Shown in pieces: positions 1 to 6,654 of a stretch of 9,650 nucleotides of DNA. This DNA is from Acidimicrobiaceae bacterium UBA2093 (lineage in GTDB: Bacteria; Actinomycetota; Acidimicrobiia; Acidimicrobiales; Ilumatobacteraceae), in the NCBI GenBank assembly GCA_002331255.1, contig DCZD01000029.1, positions 1,029 through 10,678 of the forward strand. Reading direction: 5' to 3'. Under the pieces are notes generated by a model. It saw only the letters and a program-made list of their open reading frames with translations. It searched no databases and was not told the origin of the DNA. The position numbers were made by a program, and so were the translations under genes. Position 1 is the stretch's first letter; each line of letters begins with the position of its first letter.

Positions 1-1149
1 CTCAGCCAGCTCTCTGAATACGAGTTGGTTCCCGAATCGTGGGGTGGAGACACCATCGTCGTTGAGATGTCTGCCATGCAGAATCTCGGTGTCGATGATC
101 TGCTCGACCAACTCAATGTTGTAGCCGAGCTTGAGAATCTCACTGCGAACCCCACTGGGCGGGCAAAGGGCATCGTGCTTGAAGCCAACCTCGATATTGG
201 CCGCGGACCCGTTGCAACGGTGCTCGTTGACAAGGGTCAACTAAAAGTTGGTGACCCGGTCGTCGCAGGTGCTGCATGGGGCAAAGTGCGCGCGCTCATC
301 AATGATCGTGGTGAGCAGGTCAAAGAAGCAGGACCGTCGAGCCCGGTCCAGGTGCTTGGTTTGTCTGCAGTTCCTCAGGCAGGCGACGAATTCCGTGTCG
401 CGCCAGACGAAAAGACCGCCCGTACCGTTGCCGAGGCTCGAGAGCAACGTTTCCGTGTGCTCAACCAGCGCGGCGATGCGCGAGTGCAGCGCGGCGTGAA
501 ACTCGAAGACATCTTCACGCAGATTCAAGCTGGAGAGGTCGCCACGTTGAACCTCGTCATCAAGGCCGATGTACACGGATCGCTTGAGGCCGTCAGCGAG
601 AGCCTGCGCAAGTTAGAGCGCGACGAGGTCAAACTGGCGTTCGTTCACCGCGGAGTTGGTGGAGTCACGGAAAACGACATCACCCTCGCTGCCGCCACCA
701 ATGCCACGCTCATCGGCTTCAATGTTCGCCCTGATCGCAAAGCTCGCGATCTTGCCGAATCTGAAGGTGTCGAAATTCGAACCTATGAAGTCATCTACAA
801 ACTTCTCGAGGACATCGAACGCGCCATGCTCGGTCTCCTCGCCCCAGAGTTTGAAGAAGTGGTCACAGGTGAAGCTGAAGTGCGTGAAATCTTCCGTGTG
901 CCAAAGATCGGCGCTATCGCTGGATGTTTCATTCGTACCGGCGTCATCACGCGCGGAACCAAGGTGCGCTTCTTGCGAGATGGAACCATCATCTGGAAGG
1001 GCTCAATCAACTCGCTGCGTCGTTTCAAAGATGATGTCAAGGAAGTGCGCGAAGGCTTCGAATGCGGTATCGGGTTGTCTGACTTCCAAGACCTGAAGCA
1101 GGGCGACCTCATCGAAACATTCGAGGAACGCCAGATCGAACGGGTCTGA
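1..1149 (+). CDS. infB: Translation initiation factor IF-2, C-terminal part (5' end outside window)
   Basis: IF-2 is the GTPase that brings initiator fMet-tRNA to the 30S subunit and promotes 50S joining. The reading frame is open from base 1, so the N-terminal extension and most of the G domain, including the P-loop, lie upstream of the window. What remains is 382 codons. It begins near the end of the G domain, with a G5-like VEMSAMQNLGVDDLL (usual form SAK). Next come the beta-barrel domain II (GIVLEANLDIGRGPVATVLV), domain III (GDARVQRGVKLEDIF and then VIKADVHGSLEAV), and the tRNA-binding C-terminal domain. That last domain carries the typical KIGAIAGCFIRTG and GFECGIGLSDFQDLKQGD stretches and ends in IERV. 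The domain order and sequence are those of a normal IF-2. The stop is 3 bases before the next gene's GTG, so the two are probably co-transcribed. The identification is secure. Confidence 0.97.
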   Translation, partial: LSQLSEYELVPESWGGDTIVVEMSAMQNLGVDDLLDQLNVVAELENLTANPTGRAKGIVLEANLDIGRGPVATVLVDKGQLKVGDPVVAGAAWGKVRALINDRGEQVKEAGPSSPVQVLGLSAVPQAGDEFRVAPDEKTARTVAEAREQRFRVLNQRGDARVQRGVKLEDIFTQIQAGEVATLNLVIKADVHGSLEAVSESLRKLERDEVKLAFVHRGVGGVTENDITLAAATNATLIGFNVRPDRKARDLAESEGVEIRTYEVIYKLLEDIERAMLGLLAPEFEEVVTGEAEVREIFRVPKIGAIAGCFIRTGVITRGTKVRFLRDGTIIWKGSINSLRRFKDDVKEVREGFECGIGLSDFQDLKQGDLIETFEERQIERV

Positions 1150-1152
1150 TCC

Positions 1153-1791
1153 GTGGCTGATCTCGACTTCTTTTTCGACCCAGTATGTCCATGGGCGTGG
1201 ATCACGTCGCGCTGGGTCACGGAAGTGAAGACGCTGCGCTCCTATGACGTGCGCTGGCGTTTCATCTCCCTGAAGGTGCTGAATTCGTCAATGGATTACT
1301 CCAAGATGCCCGAGGGTTATCGCGAGGTGCACAACGCAGGTACGCAGGGTCTTCGCCTGGCGGCGCACGCTCGTGCTGTCGATGGCAACGAGGCGTGCGG
1401 AGCCGTGTACACCATGCTCGGAAGGTCGTTTCACAATCGCCAAGAACGGCTGGGATTCGTCACCGACCCCGTCATTGAAAGTCGCCGCTTGTTGGTAGAC
1501 GCTGGTCTCCCAACAGAGTGGGCTGATCACGTTCACGACGAGTCATATGACGGACTAATCCAACAAGAGACCGAGCTTGCGTTGCAGCGAACTGGCAAAG
1601 ACGTCGGCACGCCGATCTTGTCGTTCAACCCAGACAGCGACACGGTGTCGAGCTTTTTCGGGCCTGTCATCAGCACCATTCCGCGCGGCTCGGAAGCATT
1701 GAAGTTGTGGGACGCCATCGAGACTCTCGCCACGACAAGCGGAATGGCCGAACTGAAGCGCTCCTTACGCGCCGCACCGTCATTCGACTGA
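1153..1791 (+). CDS. DsbA-family thioredoxin-fold oxidoreductase with CPWA active site (Rv2466c-like)
   Basis: This 212-residue protein starts at GTG, 3 bases after the infB stop. No better start exists, because the first beta strand (DLDFFFDPVCPWAW) begins at residue 3. There is no signal peptide, so it should be cytoplasmic. The opening motif, the cis-proline loop VGTPIL (residues 151-156), the FFGPVISTIPRG block (168-179) and the C-terminal ELKRS...FD closely follow mycothiol-dependent nitroreductase Rv2466c of Mycobacterium tuberculosis as I remember it. That protein has a CPWC motif. Here the second cysteine is alanine (C12-P-W-A15), and the only other cysteine is C82. A dithiol mechanism with resolving Cys15 is therefore impossible; a monothiol, mycothiol-mixed-disulfide mechanism, or an isomerase-type role as in 2-hydroxychromene-2-carboxylate isomerases of the same fold, remains possible. 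Fold assignment is confident; the substrate is unknown. Confidence 0.85.
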   Translation: MADLDFFFDPVCPWAWITSRWVTEVKTLRSYDVRWRFISLKVLNSSMDYSKMPEGYREVHNAGTQGLRLAAHARAVDGNEACGAVYTMLGRSFHNRQERLGFVTDPVIESRRLLVDAGLPTEWADHVHDESYDGLIQQETELALQRTGKDVGTPILSFNPDSDTVSSFFGPVISTIPRGSEALKLWDAIETLATTSGMAELKRSLRAAPSFD

Positions 1792-1811
1792 GCTCGAGCG
1801 CGTCACCTGCC

Positions 1812-1817
1812 TAATGT
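1812..1817 (+). promoter_or_regulatory. Putative -10 element (TAATGT) for the deacetylase gene, leaderless arrangement
   Basis: TAATGT fits the actinobacterial TAnnnT -10 pattern and ends 7 bases before the ATG at 1825. Transcription would thus begin at or next to the start codon. No Shine-Dalgarno sequence precedes that ATG, and I see no convincing -35 hexamer. The call rests on spacing and on the same geometry at other starts in this window. Confidence 0.4.
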
Positions 1818-1824
1818 GTGGGCG

Positions 1825-2868
1825 ATGAAAGTCGTCTACACACCAGCCCACCTCGGGCACAATCCGCTCACCGAAATTGAGAAGTCGACCGCGCATTCGC
1901 CGTATGAACACATTGGTCGTGCAGAGAAGATTCGCGAAGTACTTGAAGCTGACGAAGCCTTCCAGTTCATGTCGCCCACCGAGTGGGGAACAAATCCGAT
2001 TGACGCCGTGCATGACGCGGGACTGAACACGTTTCTCACCTCAGGGTGGGCTGACTATCAGCGTGACATCGGCGCAGCCCGAGAAGTGGTGCCAGATGTG
2101 TTCTATCGGCCGGCATTTCGTCGCGAGGCCTCGGACGGTCGTGAGCCGCAGAGCGTCACAGGCAAACTTGGTTGGTGGTGTTTTGAGACCACGACGCCTT
2201 TGTGTGAGGGCACATACAGCGCAGCGCGAGGTGCAGTCGACACTGCGATGACTGCCATGAAAGTGGTCATGGATGGTGAGCGCAATTCCTACGGGTTGTG
2301 TCGACCACCGGGCCATCATGCGACAACGTCGATGTACGGCGGATATTGCTTTTTCAACAATGCCGCGATTGTCGCGCACCACGTTGCGACGACTACATCG
2401 TCAAAGGTGGTGGTCCTTGACGTCGACTACCACCATGGAAACGGCACCCAAGAAATCTTCTATGACCGTGACGACGTCATGTACGTGAGTTTGCATGGCG
2501 ACCCTTCTCGTGCGTATCCCTACTTCACGGGTTATTCAGATGAAACGGGGTCTGGTCGTGGTGTGGGCAGCAATCTCAACGTGCCACTCGCGAAAAAGAC
2601 CGGCGACGATGAATACGTCGCCGCCCTGTCGACGGCAGCCGAGCGAATCGCTGCATTTGGCGCCGACATATTGGTCGTGTCACTCGGCCTCGACACGTTC
2701 GTAACAGATCCAATCTGTGATCTCGCCATCACTACAGATGGGTTCCGACGACAAGGTGAAGTTGTGTCGCAGCTCGGGTTACCAACTGTGGTGCTTCAAG
2801 AGGGCGGTTACGACGTGGCAGCTCTCGGTGACAACGTACGTGCGTGGTTGGTGGGATTAGGCGCCTGA
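1825..2868 (+). CDS. Histone deacetylase/acetylpolyamine amidohydrolase family protein
   Basis: This is a zinc-dependent deacetylase of the arginase/HDAC fold, 347 residues from the ATG at 1825. A GTG at 1816 would add three residues, but the ATG is preferred because MKVVYTPAHLGHNP is the usual family beginning and a -10-like TAATGT sits 7 bases upstream. Catalytic features are all present: RPPGHHA (residues 160-166) with the paired histidines 164/165; the LDVDYHHGNGTQ block with predicted zinc ligands D201 and H203; a third ligand D290 in SLGLDTF; and catalytic Tyr329 in EGGYD. The SLHGDPSRAYPYFTGYSDE segment is characteristic of acetylpolyamine amidohydrolases rather than eukaryotic-type histone deacetylases, so acetylated polyamines or other small acetyl-amines are the most likely substrates (inference). 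The enzyme looks intact and cytoplasmic. Its stop is 5 bases from that of the convergent neighbour. Confidence 0.9.
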   Translation: MKVVYTPAHLGHNPLTEIEKSTAHSPYEHIGRAEKIREVLEADEAFQFMSPTEWGTNPIDAVHDAGLNTFLTSGWADYQRDIGAAREVVPDVFYRPAFRREASDGREPQSVTGKLGWWCFETTTPLCEGTYSAARGAVDTAMTAMKVVMDGERNSYGLCRPPGHHATTSMYGGYCFFNNAAIVAHHVATTTSSKVVVLDVDYHHGNGTQEIFYDRDDVMYVSLHGDPSRAYPYFTGYSDETGSGRGVGSNLNVPLAKKTGDDEYVAALSTAAERIAAFGADILVVSLGLDTFVTDPICDLAITTDGFRRQGEVVSQLGLPTVVLQEGGYDVAALGDNVRAWLVGLGA

Positions 2869-2889
2869 CAGAGTCACGCACTCTGCAGG
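2864..2889. terminator. Hairpin over both convergent stop codons, probable bidirectional terminator
   Basis: CAGAGT (2869-2874) and ACTCTG (2880-2885) form a perfect 6-bp stem with a CACGC loop. Allowing one bulged A (2868), CCTG (2864-2867) pairs with CAGG (2886-2889), giving 10 bp in all. The hairpin contains the TGA of the deacetylase gene (2866-2868) and the stop of the opposing LLM gene (2874-2876), leaving no separate intergenic space. There is no U-tract on either strand, so it is either a tract-less actinobacterial terminator or a 3'-end stabilising structure. Confidence 0.45.
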
Positions 2890-3893
2890 GCTGCAAGCAC
2901 TTTGTTCCAGCGCGTCGGGTCTGACGCGTAAGGAACATAGAAGCTGATGCGTGAGATGACATCTCCGTAACGGTTGTTCAATCTTGTGGCGATGTCCTCT
3001 GGTTCGGCAACCACGGCGAAGGCATCAAGAATTTCGTCATTGATGCATTCGGCCATCTCGAGCCACTTTCCTTGCTTTGACATCGAGTTCAACTCGTCCT
3101 GCACGTGGCCCCATCCGTGTAGATCAAGTACGGGTCGATAGGCCGGAGTCGAACCGTAGAAGGCGATTTGTTGACGAGTACCAGCAGAGGCTTTCGACAT
3201 CTCCTTCTCGTCAGTTCCGGTTACGACGAAACCTGGGCCGACAATCTCGAATCCGTCGAGAGTCTTTCCGACCTTGGCACGTCCACGCTCGAGTGCCGGG
3301 AGGGTTACTTCACGTAGATACTTCTCGGTGGTGAAGGCATGGCACATGAAACCGTCGCAAACTTCGCCGGCTACTTCGGTCATCAATTCGCCCACACCGG
3401 CAAGGAATATCTTTGGGGTGCCATAAGCAGAGATGTCGCCTGCACTTGGGCTGAAGAATGGTGTCATCAGCGTGTGGGTGTAGAACTCGCCCCGGAACTG
3501 AAGTGGTGTGCCATTCAGCCAGCAATCCCAGATTGCCCGAATCGCGAGAACCATCTCGCGCATGCGGGCTGCTGGTTTGCTCCACTCCATGGAAAAACGC
3601 TTCGTGATGTGCGGTTTGATCTGGCTTCCTAAGCCGAGGATGAATCGACCCTTTGAGTATGTGTGTAGATCCCATGCGATGTTTGCAAGAGTCATCGGGT
3701 TGCGAGCGAATGCGACAGCGATTGACGTGCCCAGTTCGATATCGGAACTGTGCTCGGCAGCAAGAAGCAATGGAAAGAACGGATCATGTGATGTTTCCGC
3801 CGTCCAGAGTCCCGAGTAACCAGCGGCTTCTGCACGCTTGGTCTCATCAGCGACAAGATGAAGATCTGGTCGAAGTGTCGCGTCGACTTTCAT
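2874..3893 (-). CDS. F420-dependent LLM-class oxidoreductase (MSMEG_2256-like family)
   Basis: This is a luciferase-like monooxygenase-fold (TIM barrel) enzyme of 339 residues. Proteins of this actinobacterial subfamily are predicted to use coenzyme F420 for hydride transfer; the substrates are mostly unknown. The sequence shows the subfamily N-terminus with AEAAGYSGLWTAETSHDPFF (residues 21-40), GTSIAVAFARNPMTLA (55-70), GRFILGLGSQIKPHITKRF (82-100) and PKIFLAGVGE further on. It best resembles the family defined around MSMEG_2256 (TIGR03617). It starts at an ATG with a good Shine-Dalgarno sequence, the only strong one in the window. The gene lies 39 bases downstream of the PAC2 gene on the same strand and is probably the last cistron of the kinase-PAC2-LLM unit, though its own RBS would let it be translated independently. 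Confidence 0.9.
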   Translation of the reverse strand: MKVDATLRPDLHLVADETKRAEAAGYSGLWTAETSHDPFFPLLLAAEHSSDIELGTSIAVAFARNPMTLANIAWDLHTYSKGRFILGLGSQIKPHITKRFSMEWSKPAARMREMVLAIRAIWDCWLNGTPLQFRGEFYTHTLMTPFFSPSAGDISAYGTPKIFLAGVGELMTEVAGEVCDGFMCHAFTTEKYLREVTLPALERGRAKVGKTLDGFEIVGPGFVVTGTDEKEMSKASAGTRQQIAFYGSTPAYRPVLDLHGWGHVQDELNSMSKQGKWLEMAECINDEILDAFAVVAEPEDIATRLNNRYGDVISRISFYVPYASDPTRWNKVLAALQSA

Positions 3894-3899
3894 GGTGAG

Positions 3900-3906
3900 C
3901 CCCTTT
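3900..3906 (-). promoter_or_regulatory. Ribosome binding site of the LLM oxidoreductase gene
   Basis: On the minus strand AAAGGGG lies 6 bases upstream of the ATG at 3893. It fixes that start and contrasts with the SD-less, apparently leaderless or coupled starts of the neighbouring genes. Confidence 0.6.
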
Positions 3907-3932
3907 CAGGCGATATGGCGCCGTTGCAGACG

Positions 3933-4832
3933 TCAGGTTTGATCGCGCAAGAACTGTTCGACTTCCGCTGCTAACTCCTCCATCGAGGGTAGTTCGCCTG
4001 GAGTGAGGGGAGCTTCGCCCGAGTTGCTCACCGCGCCATTTTGGGAGTCGTACATTGCCTCCATCTGGTGCAACATCGCCAGATGCTCCTCATTGTTGAC
4101 GATGAGTTGGTCGAGGCGTTCACGTTGAATTGTCGCTTCACGACGTAGTGGCGAGACGTCGACTTTTAGACCGGAGATGTCGCACAGCTGAGTTAGTAAG
4201 GCCGCACTGGCAGCCGGATATGCCATAGAGGCGATGTAATGGGGAACTTGGGCCCACAATCCGATGACTTCGGTACCGCGGTCAAACAGCGCATGCTCGA
4301 GCACCGACTCGACACCTGCAGGAACGTCAACCGTGTTCTTGGCGAGTGACAATCTGTCGGCGACATTCGCATCGGGGGTCGTGATGGACACACCGACGGG
4401 ACGAGTATGTGGAGCGGCGTAGGGGTATGCGCCGAGGCCCACCATTCTCCGTACGCCCAGTTGTGAAGCCAGTTCGGCGACGGTCGTGGCGAAGAATTTC
4501 CAGTTGGAATCAGGTTCTGGACCTACGAGGAGCAACACATCAGTTCCTTCTCGATCGCGGCCAACTCGCAATTCCGGGGTCACCCAATTGACGCGAGTGT
4601 TCACGCCGGCACGAAGTTCCATGACCGGTCGGCGCGCGCGGTAATCAATAAACGTGTCGGAATCGAAAGTAATCAGAATCTCTGAATCAGTGGCTTCGAC
4701 GAGCGTCTCCATGGCTGCGGCTGCTGCACCACTTGCGTCGATCCAACCGTTCAGCATGACGACAAGGGACGGTTCCTTCAGCGGGGGGAGCTGCCCGTGG
4801 ACGATGAAGGGGAGACCGGTGTTCGAATTCAT
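3933..4832 (-). CDS. PAC2 family protein (proteasome assembly chaperone-like fold)
   Basis: This 299-residue protein belongs to the PAC2 family (Pfam PF09754), widespread in actinobacteria and archaea and named after the eukaryotic proteasome assembly chaperone 2. The bacterial role is not established. Visible family features are NGWIDASGAA (residues 28-37), TFIDYRARRP (60-69), the GPEPDSNWKFF block (104-114) and GLGAYPYAAPHTRPVG (132-147). After these comes a helical C-terminal half ending in the acidic MEELAAEVEQFLRDQ. That tail resembles those I know from mycobacterial homologues such as Rv2125. No signal peptide or membrane segment is seen. The start codon overlaps the stop of the upstream kinase gene as ATGA, which implies translational coupling and a common transcript. 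No proteasome genes are visible in the window. Confidence 0.88.
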   Translation of the reverse strand: MNSNTGLPFIVHGQLPPLKEPSLVVMLNGWIDASGAAAAAMETLVEATDSEILITFDSDTFIDYRARRPVMELRAGVNTRVNWVTPELRVGRDREGTDVLLLVGPEPDSNWKFFATTVAELASQLGVRRMVGLGAYPYAAPHTRPVGVSITTPDANVADRLSLAKNTVDVPAGVESVLEHALFDRGTEVIGLWAQVPHYIASMAYPAASAALLTQLCDISGLKVDVSPLRREATIQRERLDQLIVNNEEHLAMLHQMEAMYDSQNGAVSNSGEAPLTPGELPSMEELAAEVEQFLRDQT

Positions 4833-5860
4833 CGCAACTTCTCAAGCATGGCAGTGGCGCGCATCACTGCATTGTCGACTTGCACTTTGAAGGGTTCAAG
4901 CTCTTGAGGATCGCGTTGACCGAGCGCACCTCCCAAGTATCTCGCGTAGACACCTTCGATGATGCACCCGAGTTTCCAATATCCGTAGGTGACATAGAAG
5001 TCGAATTGCGACATGTCGCGACCCGACTTTTCGCCGTAGCGAGCGGCAAGTTCCGATCTGTTGAGGAAGCCTTCGATGGTGCACGTGGGGTTCGACCAAG
5101 GACTGGTGTCGTCGCCGGGACCATTCCAATAGACCATCAACATTCCGATGTCTGCGAGTGGGTCGCCGAGAGTACAGATTTCCCAGTCGAGGACTGCGAC
5201 AACGTCTCCGTCGTCGTTCAACATGCAGTTGTCGAGGCGATAGTCACCATGCACGATGGTGGTTTCGGTCTGTGTGGGGATGCGCTTGGACAACTCATCG
5301 TGGATGAGGTCCATGCCTGGCAGATCACGTGTCTGCTGAGCTTTGAAGTTGGAGTACCACCGCTTCAATTGGCGCTCGATGTACGCGTCGCGTCTTGCAA
5401 GATCGCCGAGGCCGACCGCATCGGGGTCGACAGAGTGGAGGCGCACCATCGTGTCGACAAGTGACTCTCCTGTGCGTCGTCGGGCAGCGGGTGTCAGCAG
5501 GTTTTCGGCAGAATCGACATCGCGGATGATGTGCCCCTCGACAAAATCCATGACATAGAAGGGAAGTTCATTCACGGTCTCGTCGATGCAAAGGCCGAGT
5601 GCACGTGGCACTGGCACGTCGGTGACATTCATGGCGCTGATGAGGCGAAACTCCCGCGCCATGTCGTGGGCGCTGGCGAGACGATGGCCAAGTGGAGGTC
5701 GTCGTAGCACGAGGCGACGACCAGTGGCATCTGTGACGGCGAATGTGAGGTTCGAATGGCCACCGGCAATCATGGAGAAGGTGAAAGGAGCAGTCGTTCC
5801 ACTGATGTTGTGAACCAGCCAATCGGCGACGTTCGCGCTGATGCCATGCGGAAGGTTCAT
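4829..5860 (-). CDS. Phosphotransferase (APH fold) family protein, ACAD10/11-kinase-like
   Basis: This 343-residue protein has an aminoglycoside-phosphotransferase/choline-kinase fold. From the ATG at 5860 it has a glycine-rich loop GGHSNLTF (residues 33-40) and an LVLRRPP strand, where the ATP-contacting lysine of kinases is replaced as usual in this subfamily. The catalytic loop VHGDYRLDN has H204, D206 and N211, and the metal-binding LDWE segment has D225. These motifs match the subfamily fused to acyl-CoA dehydrogenases in eukaryotic ACAD10/ACAD11, which phosphorylates 4-hydroxyacyl-CoA intermediates; stand-alone bacterial members are often near fatty-acid genes. None are seen here, so the substrate is inference. 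The frame stays open to 6028, but that region is the divergent thioredoxin gene, and homology begins just after MNLPHG. A -10-like TATCGT 7 bases upstream also supports 5860. This is not evidence of antibiotic resistance. Confidence 0.85.
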   Translation of the reverse strand: MNLPHGISANVADWLVHNISGTTAPFTFSMIAGGHSNLTFAVTDATGRRLVLRRPPLGHRLASAHDMAREFRLISAMNVTDVPVPRALGLCIDETVNELPFYVMDFVEGHIIRDVDSAENLLTPAARRRTGESLVDTMVRLHSVDPDAVGLGDLARRDAYIERQLKRWYSNFKAQQTRDLPGMDLIHDELSKRIPTQTETTIVHGDYRLDNCMLNDDGDVVAVLDWEICTLGDPLADIGMLMVYWNGPGDDTSPWSNPTCTIEGFLNRSELAARYGEKSGRDMSQFDFYVTYGYWKLGCIIEGVYARYLGGALGQRDPQELEPFKVQVDNAVMRATAMLEKLR

Positions 5861-5867
5861 CAATTGC

Positions 5868-5883
5868 ACGATACCGGTACGCT
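5868..5883. promoter_or_regulatory. Putative bidirectional promoter: back-to-back -10 elements, both leaderless
   Basis: Only 31 bases separate the divergent kinase (ATG at 5860, minus) and thioredoxin (ATG at 5892, plus) starts. On the minus strand TATCGT (5873 to 5868) lies 7 bases from the kinase ATG. On the plus strand TACGCT (5878-5883) lies 8 bases from the thioredoxin ATG. Both match TAnnnT, and they are joined by the palindrome TACCGGTA (5872-5879). Neither start has a Shine-Dalgarno sequence, and there is no room for conventional leaders. Clear -35 hexamers were not found; any such contacts would fall inside the opposing coding sequences. Confidence 0.5.
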
Positions 5884-5891
5884 TTGTGACC

Positions 5892-6596
5892 ATGGCAGTC
5901 GACGTCACCGACCAGACGTTCCAGCAAGAAGTCATCGAGCGCTCGCACTCTGTGCCTGTCATCGTTGACTTGTGGGCTCCGTGGTGCGGGCCATGCCAAA
6001 CCCTCGGACCCATCCTCGAGCGCACCACCGATGCAACAAACGGTCAGGTCGTTCTTGCCAAGGTGAATGTTGACGAGAACCCACAGATCTCCGGCGCATT
6101 CCGAGTGCAGTCGATTCCTGCGGTGTATGTCTTGAAAGACGGTGCTGTTGTCGACGGATTCGTCGGCGCGCAACCTGAACACGTCATTCAACAACTTGTG
6201 CAATCACTGTTGCCGAATCCCGAAGACCAGAAAGTGCAGGCGCTCATCGCAGCTGGTACCGAAGAAAGCCTTCGAGATGCTGTTGCGCTTGCACCTGGAA
6301 ACGAGGACGCCATCTGTTCATTGGCTGAGTTCCTCGTGCGTAAAGGCGAATCAGAAGAAGCATTGCAGCTACTTGCCCGATTGCCTGAAACCGACCGCGT
6401 GCGTCACATCGCAGCAAGTGCTCGTCTGGCGCAGAACCCCATTGACAATTTCGACGTCGAACTGACGACTCTCCTTGACCACGTGAAGGCTGACGAGACG
6501 AAGCGTCAAGAGTTCCTCGACATCCTCGAGACGATGGGTCCTGATGATCCGCGTACGGCGAAGTACCGCAAACTTCTGACGGCTCGCCTCTACTAG
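5892..6596 (+). CDS. cnoX: Thioredoxin-TPR fusion, CnoX/YbbN-type chaperedoxin
   Basis: This 234-residue cytoplasmic protein has an N-terminal thioredoxin domain (about residues 4-107), then a TPR-like helical region (about 113-180) and a C-terminal helical block (186-234). The last block contains ETMGPDDPRTAKYRKLL, which matches the C-terminus of E. coli YbbN/CnoX. The active site WCGPC (residues 31-35) is complete and the cis-proline is in SIPAVYVL (P76). In E. coli CnoX the site is degenerate and the protein is a holdase that protects proteins from oxidation by bleach; members with CGPC, such as the Caulobacter one, also have thioredoxin activity. This protein is therefore predicted to do both (inference). 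The ATG at 5892 is chosen over an upstream in-frame ATG at 5841 because the thioredoxin strand starts right after it and a -10-like TACGCT lies 8 bases upstream. Confidence 0.9.
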   Translation: MAVDVTDQTFQQEVIERSHSVPVIVDLWAPWCGPCQTLGPILERTTDATNGQVVLAKVNVDENPQISGAFRVQSIPAVYVLKDGAVVDGFVGAQPEHVIQQLVQSLLPNPEDQKVQALIAAGTEESLRDAVALAPGNEDAICSLAEFLVRKGESEEALQLLARLPETDRVRHIAASARLAQNPIDNFDVELTTLLDHVKADETKRQEFLDILETMGPDDPRTAKYRKLLTARLY

Positions 6597-6654
6597 GGCC
6601 GCTCATTGCCGATTCGGCGAACGTGCACCGGCGCTTCCACGCGGTCGTGCACAC

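Noticed and set aside
4880..5464. A 194-codon open frame on the plus strand, antisense to the kinase gene
   Set aside because: It mirrors the kinase frame exactly in the region with the HGD and LDWE motifs; its product has no recognisable domain, and high-GC genes often keep antisense frames open.
4829..5860. Antibiotic-resistance (aminoglycoside/macrolide) phosphotransferase
   Set aside because: The motif set is that of the ACAD10/11-like branch, and there is no mobile-element or resistance context.
5861..6028. Longer kinase N-terminus (start at 6028 or 5893)
   Set aside because: The extra residues are antisense to the thioredoxin domain, show no homology, and would bypass the -10-like element placed for the 5860 start.
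5568..6203. A 211-codon minus-strand frame over the kinase start and thioredoxin gene
   Set aside because: The product is Arg/His-rich and low in hydrophobic pattern, and it lies across two well-supported genes and their promoter.
6606..6620. Small hairpin TTGCCG-ATT-CGGCGA after the chaperedoxin stop
   Set aside because: A 6-bp stem with a minimal loop and no U-tract; too weak to call a terminator.
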